Below, in pieces: positions 1-8,693 of a stretch of 64,000 bases of DNA. This stretch comes from Marinomonas piezotolerans (GTDB lineage Bacteria > Pseudomonadota > Gammaproteobacteria > Pseudomonadales > Marinomonadaceae), in NCBI RefSeq assembly GCF_003362755.1, contig NZ_QKRA01000002.1, positions 1 through 64,000 on the forward strand, read 5' to 3'. The position numbers and the translations under genes were made by a program. The notes under the pieces were generated by a model. The model was given only the letters and a program-made list of their open reading frames with translations. It did no database searches and was not told the origin of the DNA. Numbering within the stretch: position 1 is the first letter of the stretch; each line of letters opens with the position of its first letter.

Positions 1-76
1 AATGTTACCGCTCGACTTGCATGTGTTAAGCCTGCCGCCAGCGTTCAATCTGAGCCATGATCAAACTCTTCAGTTT
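1..76 (-). rRNA. rrs: 16S ribosomal RNA, 5' end only
   Basis: Read on the minus strand, this stretch carries the universal 16S 5' end: AACTGAAGAGTTTGATCATG begins near position 76, followed by the GCTCAG, AACGCTGGCGGCAGGC and AACACATGCAAGTCG landmarks. The gene runs leftward out of the window, so only about 76 nt are present. The exact 5' nucleotide is placed by analogy with E. coli 16S. Confidence 0.97.
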
Positions 77-315
77 AAAAGTTTGCTCAAACTCATGATT
101 ACGTCTGACTTTAACTATTGTCGTTCAACCCAAAGGCCAAACAACCGTAAAGCGAATTGACGTGTTCACTCATCTAAGACTTCAATCTTTTTTGACCTCT
201 AAGAGGTCTGCTGAAGTCTCCAGCGAGCGCCCACACAAATTATCTGATTATCTATTTTAAAGAGCGTCTGACTCGTTGTGCTTCGTTGCTCTGAAGCGTT
301 GTCCGTGTCAGTGGG
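77..315 (-). promoter_or_regulatory. rRNA operon leader with boxA antitermination site
   Basis: This is the transcribed leader between the rrn promoter and 16S. On the minus strand a boxA element, GCTCTTTAAAA, lies at 255-265. It is followed by a boxC-like region resembling the E. coli leader (AATTTGTGTGGGCGCTCGC, roughly 225-245). A GAGTGAACACG segment seen in enterobacterial leaders is also present. These signals recruit the Nus antitermination complex and help form the RNase III stem around 16S in known rrn operons. No open reading frame is supported here. Confidence 0.85.
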
Positions 316-320
316 TGCGT

Positions 321-380
321 ATAATACCCACCTAAGATTTCAGCGCAAGTACTTTTTAAATTAATTAATAAAAAAGTCAT
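321..380 (-). promoter_or_regulatory. rrn P1-type promoter with UP element
   Basis: On the minus strand, TTGCGC (343-348) and TATTAT (321-326) are separated by 16 bp. They are followed by a short GC-containing discriminator typical of growth-rate-controlled rRNA promoters. Immediately upstream, 349-380 is almost pure A/T with A- and T-tracts, as expected for an alpha-CTD-binding UP element. The start of transcription would fall near 313-315. Hexamers were assigned by eye. Confidence 0.75.
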
Positions 381-492
381 TCACACGTAACATTTTCTTG
401 GTGGGCGTTAAGTTTTAGTCGTTTTTTTGGTTTAAAGCAAGCCAATTCGTTTATTTTTTAAACAAACTTCCCCACAAACAAACCAATACGCA
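381..492. other. A/T-rich spacer between the transporter operon and the rrn promoter
   Basis: This spacer separates the last transporter gene (stop at 493) from the rrn promoter. Both units are transcribed leftward. I see only weak inverted repeats (for example GTTTA/TAAAC near 448-462) and no convincing intrinsic terminator, so read-through of the ABC operon into the rRNA operon is possible. No gene is visible. Confidence 0.4.
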
Positions 493-1299
493 TTACAAAG
501 CCTCTCTTTTACTCTTCTGCTCGCTTCGACGCTTCATTTCATACACAACTGCTAATACTACTGTGATAGCAATTAAAACCAGTCCAAGTGCATTAACTGC
601 TGGGGTTAATCCAGTACGAACCTTTGAAGCGATATAGACGGTTAGAGTTGTATCATAGCCCTTCACGAATAGAGTAGTGTTGTAGTTTTCAAAAGACTGC
701 AGAAACGCTATCGCAGCTGCAGAAAAAATGGCAGGTTTTAAATACGGCAATAATATCCGACGAAAAGTTTGCCACTGCGTAGCCCCCAAGCTAAGTGCTG
801 CATTTTCTAGGGTGCGATCAAAGCGTTGCAACCGTGCTAGCACCATGAGCATGACATAAGCAGCAATAAACGTTGTCTGTGCAATGACAGTTAATGCTAT
901 CCCTCCACTAACCGACATACCCCGCCAAAAAATCAGAGTAGAAATACCAACTATTACACCGGGTGTTAATAGCGGTGACATCATAAGAGAGTAAAGAAAG
1001 GTTTTACCCTTTCCCTCTACAGTCGAGAGAAAAAGGGCACAAGACACCCCGATAGGTACGGCCACAACCAAAACACCGACAGCAACTATGACACTGTTAC
1101 CCAAAGCCACCCACATCGCTCCGTCTTGTGCGAGCGCCTCAAACCATTTTAATGTCCCCCCTTTCCAAGGCGACACGGTAGGAAAACGGCTATCGTTAAA
1201 TGTCGCAAGCCCCATCACGATTAGAGGAGTAAAAAGGTATAGGAAAAAGACACCTATATAGAACCGAATACCATATTTCATGATGACATCAGATCTCAT
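493..1299 (-). CDS. ABC transporter permease, PotC/PotI type (polyamine-like substrate)
   Basis: A 268-residue inner-membrane permease of the polyamine/opine importer class, with about six hydrophobic segments. Between roughly residues 160 and 190 it has the EAA-type loop (ENAALSLGATQWQTFRRILLP) that contacts the ATPase. It is the last gene of a four-gene leftward operon (binding protein, ATPase, permease, permease) and overlaps the upstream permease gene by 4 nt, suggesting translational coupling. The start at 1299 follows a G-rich ribosome site (GGGGGA). An internal ATG at 1281 is the alternative. Substrate assignment rests on family resemblance only. Confidence 0.85.
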   Translation of the reverse strand: MRSDVIMKYGIRFYIGVFFLYLFTPLIVMGLATFNDSRFPTVSPWKGGTLKWFEALAQDGAMWVALGNSVIVAVGVLVVAVPIGVSCALFLSTVEGKGKTFLYSLMMSPLLTPGVIVGISTLIFWRGMSVSGGIALTVIAQTTFIAAYVMLMVLARLQRFDRTLENAALSLGATQWQTFRRILLPYLKPAIFSAAAIAFLQSFENYNTTLFVKGYDTTLTVYIASKVRTGLTPAVNALGLVLIAITVVLAVVYEMKRRSEQKSKREAL

Positions 1300-2183
1300 C
1301 GCGCAATGTCCCCCAAACCGACTTTAAAGAGCTTCATTACTAACCCTATAAAACCAATACATATAACCAAGAGCAAAAAAGCATAGGCTGCGCCTTGATT
1401 CCAATCTCCTCCTTCAAAAAACCAGTTGTAGATAATCTGCGTAAACCAACGACTTCCAGGAGAGCCTAGTAATGCAGGGACAGCATAGCTACCTGCAGCC
1501 AGCATGAATGTCATAATGCAACCCGTTGCAATCCCCGGCTTGGCGTGGGGAATGATCACGCGATAATGCGTTCTGATCCAGCCAGCCCCAAGGTTTCGTG
1601 CTGCTTTTACTTGATTACCGTCTAAACTCTCGATTGCGTTATAAATGGGGAATATCATGAATAGAATGTAGGCATATACCATCCCAATCAATACACCACC
1701 GTCTCCTGAAAGGAAGCGCACGGGACGATCAATAAGCCCAAGGCCTAATAGCAAAGCATTTAATGGGCCTTTGTACGCCAAAATGATGTACCAAGAAAAA
1801 GTACGCAGTATCTCATTAATCCAAAAAGGAATTAGAAGAAGTAATAGACAAAGTGCTGCCTGCTTTGGGGTTGCCACTTTTGCCATATAGAATGCCAATG
1901 GGTAACTCACTATAAGAGTTAGCAACGTCACCAATACACTCGACCAAATCGTTTTAAAAAAAATGGACAAATGAATCGTGTTACCAAATAAAGTTGCATA
2001 GTTGACCAATGAATACTGATCTTTTGGTCCGCCTTCTTCACTGGGTAGCAAATTAGGTTTAAGCGAATAGTCGACCATCAACAACTGGGGCAGAATCACC
2101 ATCCCAATTAGCCATATTGCGATCAAACCAATAAGCGCAGCAGATAGGGGACCACCAAAGCGATTTGTAAGTTGGCTAAACAT
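1296..2183 (-). CDS. ABC transporter permease, PotB/PotH type
   Basis: A 295-residue permease with six predicted membrane segments. The EAA loop (AARNLGAGWIRTHYRVIIP) lies near residues 195-215. It should form a heterodimeric channel with the downstream PotC-type permease. I chose the ATG at 2183 over an upstream TTG at 2201 because a GGGGAGG ribosome site sits 6 nt before it. This start overlaps the ATPase stop by 8 nt, as is usual in coupled ABC operons. The LPNLLPSEEGG-type periplasmic stretch after the first helix is typical of polyamine permeases. Confidence 0.86.
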   Translation of the reverse strand: MFSQLTNRFGGPLSAALIGLIAIWLIGMVILPQLLMVDYSLKPNLLPSEEGGPKDQYSLVNYATLFGNTIHLSIFFKTIWSSVLVTLLTLIVSYPLAFYMAKVATPKQAALCLLLLLIPFWINEILRTFSWYIILAYKGPLNALLLGLGLIDRPVRFLSGDGGVLIGMVYAYILFMIFPIYNAIESLDGNQVKAARNLGAGWIRTHYRVIIPHAKPGIATGCIMTFMLAAGSYAVPALLGSPGSRWFTQIIYNWFFEGGDWNQGAAYAFLLLVICIGFIGLVMKLFKVGLGDIAR

Positions 2184-3258
2184 CACTAGCCTCCCCAGCA
2201 ATTACAATCGCATCTTTACTGTTGTAGGATAAGCTTAAAGCTCGGCCAGCAATCATGTCTTCGTGATATTGATTTGCTGCCAACTGCACAGACAGTGTTC
2301 GCTGATCAGCTGCTGAGCTGTTCAGCGTCAAATAAGACCCTTCGAAATTCACTTCTTCTAATATCGTTGGCAGCGTGAAATCTAAGCCACTACCTAACTG
2401 GAATGACTCGGGACGAATAAATAAAGTCGCACGCTGCCCTTTCTCAATTGGCTGAGTTACGCGGCCAGCCAATTTACCCAATACGCCAGCATCAATCACC
2501 ACCTCTCCACTGCGGGATTCGACGACCGTACCGGCAATACTGTTGTTTTCTCCAACAAACGACGCAACAAATGATGTTTTAGGATCACGATACAAGGCAA
2601 TAGGGTCAGCCACCTGCTGCAATCTCCCAGCGGACATAACGGCAACCCGATCAGACATCGTTAACGCCTCGCCTTGATCGTGAGTAATGTAGATAAAAGT
2701 GATGCCGGTTTTACGCTGAATTTCTTTTAACTCCGTTCGCATATGTTGACGTAGTTTTAAATCCAAAGCAGATAGCGGCTCGTCGAGAAGCAAAACTTGT
2801 GGCTCAACTGCCAACGCTCGTGCAATCGCTATTCGCTGCTTTTGACCGCCCGACAACTCTGAGACTTTCTTGGTGCCACTTCCTTCGAGCGCCACCAACT
2901 CAAGCAGTCGATCCGACGCCTTTTTACGTTCAGCTTTTGAAACGCCACGCACTTCTAGCCCAAACTCGATGTTCTCTGCAACGGTCATGAGAGGGAACAA
3001 AGCCAAGTTCTGAAAGATCATCGATGTTGGACGTTTGTTCGCTGGCACGGACGTCATGTCTTCACCACCAATTCGAACAACGCCTTCACTTGGCTTTAAA
3101 AAACCGCTAACCATATTTAAGATGGTTGTCTTGCCACACCCAGATGGTCCTAAAAAGCTAAAAAACTCCCCTGAGTGGATCCGCAAATCCATTTTTTGAA
3201 CCGCGGTAAACCCACCAAAACGCATAACGACATTATCTAAATGAACACTACTGTCCAT
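2176..3258 (-). CDS. ABC transporter ATPase, PotA/PotG type
   Basis: A 360-residue nucleotide-binding subunit that powers the importer at the cytoplasmic face. Visible motifs are Walker A GPSGCGKTT (about residues 38-46), the signature LSGGQKQR, Walker B VLLLDEPLSALD and the switch His in ITHDQGEA. A C-terminal TOBE-type domain follows (about 270-355). The start is set at the ATG at 3258 (MDSSVHLDNV), preceded by GAGAGG. A reading extending 20 codons upstream would run through the hairpin at 3291-3316 and is unlikely. It sits between the binding-protein gene and the permeases. Confidence 0.88.
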   Translation of the reverse strand: MDSSVHLDNVVMRFGGFTAVQKMDLRIHSGEFFSFLGPSGCGKTTILNMVSGFLKPSEGVVRIGGEDMTSVPANKRPTSMIFQNLALFPLMTVAENIEFGLEVRGVSKAERKKASDRLLELVALEGSGTKKVSELSGGQKQRIAIARALAVEPQVLLLDEPLSALDLKLRQHMRTELKEIQRKTGITFIYITHDQGEALTMSDRVAVMSAGRLQQVADPIALYRDPKTSFVASFVGENNSIAGTVVESRSGEVVIDAGVLGKLAGRVTQPIEKGQRATLFIRPESFQLGSGLDFTLPTILEEVNFEGSYLTLNSSAADQRTLSVQLAANQYHEDMIAGRALSLSYNSKDAIVIAGEASDV

Positions 3259-3290
3259 GAGACCTCTCAACTTATTCTTTAATAAACGAC

Positions 3291-3316
3291 AAAAGCCCGC
3301 TGGCGCACCAGCAGGC
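3291..3316 (-). terminator. Intercistronic hairpin between binding-protein and ATPase genes
   Basis: On the minus strand GCCTGCTGG and CCAGCGGGC form a 9-bp stem (one wobble or mismatch) with a TGCG loop, followed by TTTTG. It lies 25 nt after the binding-protein stop. Such partial terminators commonly let the periplasmic protein be made in excess over the membrane subunits. Confidence 0.65.
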
Positions 3317-3341
3317 ATAGAGATGTGCTTAAGTCTTAAAC

Positions 3342-4454
3342 TTATGCAGATAAATAGCGATCTTGGTACTCATTGCGCAGTGCCACATACCATGGTTCTT
3401 GTATTGGCCACCACCATAGGTTCGCTAAATCTTGCTGCGTGTATGAATCATTAAAGAATTGTTTCGTCGCTGTCGGTAAAAGTTCCGCTGCGCCTTTCGC
3501 CGTTGAATTATAACCCGTAGCTTTTACAAACATCGCTCCAGCCTCAGGCGTGTAGTACCAATTAATGAACTCGTATACCGAGTCAACATTGTTGGCATTC
3601 TTAGGTATCACAAAACCTTCCATCCAAGCTAAGGCACCTTCTTTTGGAGCGCCATAGGCAATAGGCTCGCCTTCTTGACCTAGTTTAAAGGCGGTACTGT
3701 CCCAAGTTTGGCCAATTAAAGCTCCATTGGTACGAAACGCACCTTGTGCTTCATTCTCTGTGGACCAGAACTGAGCAATCATATCCTTATGTTTCACAGC
3801 TTCTTTTAAGATCACATCAAAATTAGCACGCATCGCTTTTTCGGTTTTGTAGGATTCTAAAAGTGGGTAAGGCAATTTGCCCATTTTCTCTAGCCATAAG
3901 CCAACACCCACCAACGCCGAGTGACCACGAACCGTCACACCACCTGCATGCTCAGGTTTCCACAAGTCACCATAGCTTAGGTTACTTGGGTCGACGTCAG
4001 CGTAATCTGTATTATAAGCGATCGCCTCAGTCCCCCAATCGGACGGAGCAAAGTAACGTTTGCCATCTACCACACCCCCTACTTCAGAGCCAGAGATTGC
4101 ACTATCCAAGCAGCCATCCCACTGAATGCGTGATGTGTCTAAAGGCTGAACTAACTCATAATCCACATAACCTGGCACACGATCTACTGTCGGCATGATG
4201 ATGTCGAACCCCGTACCATCTGTCGCACGTAGTGAGTTCATTAGTTCATCATTTGTGCCATATGGGGTAAACGTAGCATTGATACCTGTTTTCGCTTTGA
4301 AGTCTGCCAACATTTCGTCAGTAATGTAGCCAGCCCATGCGTAAATCTTTAATTCTTTGTTCGCTGCGATCGCATTACCGATCGAGAAGGACGTTGCAGC
4401 AACAGCACCTGCGGCTGAAGCTCCTTTTAAGAATTGGCGACGAGAGATAGTCAT
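3342..4454 (-). CDS. Periplasmic substrate-binding protein, PotD/PotF-like, Tat-exported
   Basis: A 370-residue solute receptor of the polyamine-binding class, first gene of the transporter operon. The N-terminus carries a twin-arginine signal (SRRQFLKG at residues 4-11, then a hydrophobic stretch ending AIA at about 30). Family-like stretches include LKIYAWAGYI, FDIIMPTVD and DWGTEAIAYNT. The start at 4454 is favoured by AAGGAG 6 nt upstream. A 42-codon upstream extension would hide the Tat signal. By eye, two acidic residues that bind amines in E. coli PotF look changed (a WAGD-like site reads WDST; a DVF-like site reads EGF), so the ligand may not be putrescine. Confidence 0.86.
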   Translation of the reverse strand: MTISRRQFLKGASAAGAVAATSFSIGNAIAANKELKIYAWAGYITDEMLADFKAKTGINATFTPYGTNDELMNSLRATDGTGFDIIMPTVDRVPGYVDYELVQPLDTSRIQWDGCLDSAISGSEVGGVVDGKRYFAPSDWGTEAIAYNTDYADVDPSNLSYGDLWKPEHAGGVTVRGHSALVGVGLWLEKMGKLPYPLLESYKTEKAMRANFDVILKEAVKHKDMIAQFWSTENEAQGAFRTNGALIGQTWDSTAFKLGQEGEPIAYGAPKEGALAWMEGFVIPKNANNVDSVYEFINWYYTPEAGAMFVKATGYNSTAKGAAELLPTATKQFFNDSYTQQDLANLWWWPIQEPWYVALRNEYQDRYLSA

Positions 4455-4758
4455 AATTGCTCCTTTAATCCTTGTGACAGTCGTTTCCGCTAAGAGATTT
4501 GAGTGCCGTCTTTTATTAAATGATTGTTCAATTATTGACGACAACCATGACAATTTAGTGACGAAAAAATGAACAGTCAATAAAAACTGACCATGAAGTC
4601 AATATTAACTATGAATGACTAAGCCCATCTCTATTTTTTAAGCGACCAAAAAGAAACGAAAACATCATTCCCTAGTGTCCCGAAACAAATTCGTAATATT
4701 TTGATAATAAAGTGGTTTCCATTCGAATGAGACAGCCAAAAACTTAAGAGAAACTACC
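4455..4758. other. Divergent intergenic region: transporter operon and chemoreceptor
   Basis: This 304-nt A/T-rich gap must hold the promoters of the leftward transporter operon and the rightward chemoreceptor. I find no convincing hexamer pair, no sigma-28 consensus and no strong inverted repeat. No small gene is supported. Confidence 0.4.
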
Positions 4759-6735
4759 GTGAAGATTTCCCACGTTACTCGCATCACAACCTCTAGCTAC
4801 ATTGTCATTGCCGTGGCGTTAATCGCTCTATTACTATGGAGTACGCATAAATACCGTGCCGCCTTCGATCAAAACGATGCATTTAATGCGGTGTGGGAAG
4901 CGTCCGCTATAGAGTTAAAGCAAACAATTGAGTCCTATTTATCCACAGGCGAGGCCTCGATTCTTAACGAATCAGAGCTATTCATTACAGATCATATTCT
5001 ACCTAAGCTTGATCCTCTGCCGACATCGCTAAAGGAATCGCTCACTGAGCGCTTTGACGCCATTCTTCAAAGCCTACAATCTGATGTACGTGCTGCGGGT
5101 AAACTTTCTGGTAATCCTTACGCTCTAGTCCACAACAATGAACGTCAAATGTTACTGTCTTTGGACTATCTCAATCAGAAATTAAACGACAAAGATGATG
5201 ACGTTGATCAACGCCTAGCTGTGCGCTACCTCACAGCACAAGGTAATATATTTGCTGCACTTTCTAGTCTACAACAAGCAGCTGGTAACTATTTGAACAA
5301 CCCAAGTAGTGATAACCGCAATAGGTTAATTCAAACTAACCAAGATCTAATTAATCAAATAAACACGTTTACACAATTACCTCCGTGGCAGGCTCAGGCG
5401 ACCGACGATAACTCGTCTAATGATGACTTATCTGCGCTGATGGGGTGGGGAAGTGATAGCGAAGAAGACGAAGCAAGTGACGCTTTCGAAGAAACAAAAA
5501 GTGAGCTCAATACCTGGGCAAATCGCTATATGAAAGATATCGACACCACTAGAGCCGTCATCACTCAAGCAGAAACGGCTAAAGTTCGCATCAGACGCCT
5601 TATTACTGAACTAGAGGAGGAGCTAAATCAAGGCACAGCGACCATACAAGAAGCGACTGCCGCGACAGAACGCAATACCTTAATCGCCTTCGGTACATTC
5701 GTCGTCATTATGATACTCACGACAGTGATCACTCACTTATTCCAAACACGCATCGTCGTAAACAGTGCCAAAGACCTATATAACGCAGTGAAAGCGCTGG
5801 TAGAAAGTGATGATATCAATACCTTAAGTGTGCGTAATAACAAAAATGAATTATCAGATATTGCTCGATACCTAAACCGCTATCTTGAACAAATCGCCAC
5901 TCAACGAATTCAACGAGATACTGAATTAAAGAATATATCGAGCTCACTCAATGAAATGCTCAATGCCTTTGGTCAAGTGCACGATATCAGTGTCACCTCG
6001 AAGCAAGCATTAGAGCACACGGTCGAACAAGCCTCTCATGTCGACGTCCTCGCTAACAAAGCCGAGGTAAGGGCAAAAGAAGTCGAAAGTTATGCGGGCG
6101 AAACCAGCATTGCCATGCAAACTAGTTTACAACAAGCCTCCACATTAGAAGCCGCGAACCATACCACGGTGGAGCGTCTGCAAAAAAGCAAAACGGCGTT
6201 AGAAAACCTTGAGGACTCTGTCTCAAGTGCTAACTCAATTGTTGGAGGTATCAGGGACATTGCTGAACAAACCAACCTCCTCGCCCTGAATGCCGCCATC
6301 GAAGCAGCACGAGCAGGCGAGCATGGGCGCGGATTTGCAGTGGTTGCAACGGAAGTTAGGACACTGTCTGGCCGAACACAGCAATCATTAGAAGAGATCA
6401 CTGCAATCTTTGAATCCCTCACGCAATCTACTACCAACTTGCGTAAAAACTTAAATCTAATTGAGTCAGCAACAGGTGAACAGAAAAACCTAACCACAGA
6501 GCTAGGCCAGTCCGCTCAGGAAGTACAAACCAAGTCAGAACAATCCACTAGACTCTCACGCAAGGCCACAGGTTATGCTGCAGAGCAGAAACAAAGCGTG
6601 CGCAAATTAACCGAGGCTGTCGAAAGAGTTAAAGAACAAGCAGAAGAGTCAGAACGATTTTTAGCCCAAATGACGACCAATGTTCGCCAGAAAATCCAAG
6701 ATATCACGACCACCCTCGGCATTCACTCTAAGTAG
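4759..6735 (+). CDS. Methyl-accepting chemotaxis protein
   Basis: A 658-residue transmembrane chemoreceptor. TM1 lies at about residues 13-28, followed by a long periplasmic sensor region of roughly 280 residues with an acidic stretch (DSEEDEASD). TM2 is at about 308-330, then a HAMP-like linker and a long cytoplasmic coiled coil. The conserved hairpin tip [21 protein letters not shown] lies near residues 499-520, where CheA and CheW dock. There is no C-terminal pentapeptide for CheR/CheB tethering. The start codon is GTG at 4759 after an AGAGAAA site. The ligand cannot be predicted. The adjacent binding-protein gene is transcribed divergently. Confidence 0.92.
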   Translation: MKISHVTRITTSSYIVIAVALIALLLWSTHKYRAAFDQNDAFNAVWEASAIELKQTIESYLSTGEASILNESELFITDHILPKLDPLPTSLKESLTERFDAILQSLQSDVRAAGKLSGNPYALVHNNERQMLLSLDYLNQKLNDKDDDVDQRLAVRYLTAQGNIFAALSSLQQAAGNYLNNPSSDNRNRLIQTNQDLINQINTFTQLPPWQAQATDDNSSNDDLSALMGWGSDSEEDEASDAFEETKSELNTWANRYMKDIDTTRAVITQAETAKVRIRRLITELEEELNQGTATIQEATAATERNTLIAFGTFVVIMILTTVITHLFQTRIVVNSAKDLYNAVKALVESDDINTLSVRNNKNELSDIARYLNRYLEQIATQRIQRDTELKNISSSLNEMLNAFGQVHDISVTSKQALEHTVEQASHVDVLANKAEVRAKEVESYAGETSIAMQTSLQQASTLEAANHTTVERLQKSKTALENLEDSVSSANSIVGGIRDIAEQTNLLALNAAIEAARAGEHGRGFAVVATEVRTLSGRTQQSLEEITAIFESLTQSTTNLRKNLNLIESATGEQKNLTTELGQSAQEVQTKSEQSTRLSRKATGYAAEQKQSVRKLTEAVERVKEQAEESERFLAQMTTNVRQKIQDITTTLGIHSK

Positions 6736-6743
6736 CCAAAAAC

Positions 6744-6776
6744 AAAAAAACCGATACTATTTGTATCGGTTTTTTA
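6744..6776. terminator. Bidirectional intrinsic terminator between chemoreceptor and serA
   Basis: ACCGATAC and GTATCGGT form a perfect 8-bp stem with a TATTT loop. An A-run flanks the left side and a T-run the right, so it can terminate both convergent transcripts (the chemoreceptor from the left, serA from the right). Confidence 0.88.
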
Positions 6777-6802
6777 TTCGAATTAATCGCTCAGCAAAAA
6801 TA

Positions 6803-8032
6803 TTAGAACAATACGCGTGCTTTCACCGTACCTTCGACTTCTTTTACCTTCTCAAGCGCTAACTCACCTTCTTCAGCATCCACTTCCATTACCATGTAAC
6901 CAAGCTTCTCTGTAGTACGAAGAAACTGACCTGTAATGTTGATGTTATTTTCGGAGAAGATCGCGTTGATCTTAGACAAAACGCCAGGGCGGTTTTCGTG
7001 TATATGCAAGATACGATGCTTGTCAGCCTGCGCTGGAAGCGCTACTTCAGGGAAATTAACCGCGGCGGTGGTTGTACCCACATCGGAATACTGGATAAGC
7101 TTTTCAGCCACTTCCACACCAATGTTTTCTTGCGCTTCCATCGTCGAGCCACCAATGTGTGGTGTCAGGATAACATTATCTAAACCTCGTAACGGCGAAA
7201 CAAACTCTTCAGCATTACCTTTTGGCTCAACTGGGAACACATCAATCGCTGCACCCGAAATATTGCCGGCTTTAATAGATTCTGCTAACGCTTCCAAATC
7301 TACCACTGAACCACGTGACGCATTGATAAAGATGGCGCCTTTTTTGATCTGCGCGATTTCTTCTGGCCCAATCATCATTTTAGTGCTTTGGGTTTCAGGC
7401 ACATGCAAACTAATAACGTCAGACGTAGATAAAAGCTCACTTAAAGACTTAGTTTGACGCGCATTACCTAATGGCAGCTTCGTTACAATGTCATAGAAAC
7501 ACACATCCATACCAAGGGATTCAGCTAACACACTCAATTGAGTGCCGATACTGCCATATCCCACAACACCCAAGCGCTTCCCGCGAGTCTCGTATGAACC
7601 AACCGCAGATTTCATCCAGCCACCACGGTGACAAACAGCATTCTTCTCTGGGATGCCGCGGAGCAATAAAATCAGTTGTCCAATGACCAACTCCGCAACA
7701 CTTCGAGTGTTGGAGTACGGAGCATTAAACACAACTACACCTTTATCTGATGCAGCATCAAGGTCAACTTGGTTTGTACCAATACAGAAACAGCCGATCG
7801 CAACTAGCTTATCTGCATGCTCTAGCACTTTAGCCGTTAACTGAGTACGTGACCGAATACCAATAAAGTGTGCTTCGGAAATTTTATCAATCAGGTCCGC
7901 TTCCGATAAAGCAGTCTTGTGGTACTCAATGTTTTCATAGCCAGCTGCATTCAGCGCGTCAATAGCAGACTGATGCACGCCTTCCAATAACAAAATTTTG
8001 ATTTTTGATTTATTTAAAGAGGTATTGCTCAT
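6803..8032 (-). CDS. serA: D-3-phosphoglycerate dehydrogenase
   Basis: A 409-residue enzyme that oxidises 3-phosphoglycerate to 3-phosphohydroxypyruvate with NAD, the first step of serine synthesis. The Rossmann motif VGYGSIGTQLSVLAESLG lies near residues 158-176. The family signature continues through INASRGSVVDLEAL and the catalytic His region TPHIGGST near 292-299. The C-terminal 75 residues are an ACT domain (HRILHIHENRPGVLSKIN), which in E. coli SerA binds serine for feedback inhibition. The length matches E. coli SerA (410). It is monocistronic, ending at the shared terminator. Confidence 0.95.
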   Translation of the reverse strand: MSNTSLNKSKIKILLLEGVHQSAIDALNAAGYENIEYHKTALSEADLIDKISEAHFIGIRSRTQLTAKVLEHADKLVAIGCFCIGTNQVDLDAASDKGVVVFNAPYSNTRSVAELVIGQLILLLRGIPEKNAVCHRGGWMKSAVGSYETRGKRLGVVGYGSIGTQLSVLAESLGMDVCFYDIVTKLPLGNARQTKSLSELLSTSDVISLHVPETQSTKMMIGPEEIAQIKKGAIFINASRGSVVDLEALAESIKAGNISGAAIDVFPVEPKGNAEEFVSPLRGLDNVILTPHIGGSTMEAQENIGVEVAEKLIQYSDVGTTTAAVNFPEVALPAQADKHRILHIHENRPGVLSKINAIFSENNINITGQFLRTTEKLGYMVMEVDAEEGELALEKVKEVEGTVKARVLF

Positions 8033-8252
8033 CGCTTCTTCTGACTTCTCTGTGGTGGTGGGGGAATTTTAAGACGCTATGTTAACACACAACGAAAACT
8101 GACCAAGCACAGGATAGAGGAATGTGGCTCATCTTAAGAGGATTGATACTCAACTCAACGAGAAATTACACCATTGATACGCAATTGAACTGGAGAAAAT
8201 AACGCTTTCAAACTAGAATACACTGATCAATTAATAGTCAGCGAGGTGTTCA

Positions 8253-8651
8253 ATGGACATCGAAAACGTTAACAATGGCTTTGTCAGTCCGATTTCAAGT
8301 CAGGCATCTGCCCCGCCGAGCACCAGTAACGCGCCCAGCGTCGCGCCTGCTTCCGTGGACGTTAGTGTTGAGATCTCACCTCAAGCTCAACAACTTGCGC
8401 AAGAAAGTATCCAACAAACCACTGTTGCACAAAGTTCGTCTAGTAATACAGTTGGTGATGCCAATACCCCATCGCAGTTTGGGGCCAATGCCACGGCCAA
8501 CAACGCGACATTAGCCTCTGAGGTGTCAGGCACATCCGGTGATACTTTGAATGCGTCGCCTTCAAACTCTTCGCAAAGTGCGAGCGTGGCCTCTCAATAC
8601 AACATCAGTCCTGATACTGCACTAGGGCAAACGATTAGTTTTTCTGTTTAG
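8253..8651 (+). CDS. Hypothetical low-complexity Ser/Ala/Gln-rich protein
   Basis: A 132-residue protein with no family I can name with confidence. It has no signal peptide or membrane segment. Ser, Ala, Gln, Asn and Thr make up most of it, so it is probably disordered. It contains the short motif VDVSVEISPQAQQLAQ and ends with a conserved-looking PDTALGQTISFSV. That C-terminus faintly recalls small motility-associated (YjfB-like) proteins, but this is a guess. GAGGT lies 5 nt before the ATG, and base composition resembles its neighbours, so the gene looks real. It stands alone between serA and trmA. Confidence 0.6.
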   Translation: MDIENVNNGFVSPISSQASAPPSTSNAPSVAPASVDVSVEISPQAQQLAQESIQQTTVAQSSSSNTVGDANTPSQFGANATANNATLASEVSGTSGDTLNASPSNSSQSASVASQYNISPDTALGQTISFSV

Positions 8652-8660
8652 GTTATTTCG

Positions 8661-8693
8661 GTTTCTAAAGCGACTTAACGTCGCTCTAGAAAC
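8661..8693. terminator. Convergent hairpin at the trmA stop codon
   Basis: GTTTCTA-A-AGCGAC and GTCGCT-C-TAGAAAC form a 13-bp stem with one internal mismatch and a TTAAC loop. The trmA stop codon lies in the loop. Neither side has a long T-run, so this is a probable but imperfect terminator for both convergent genes. Confidence 0.5.
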
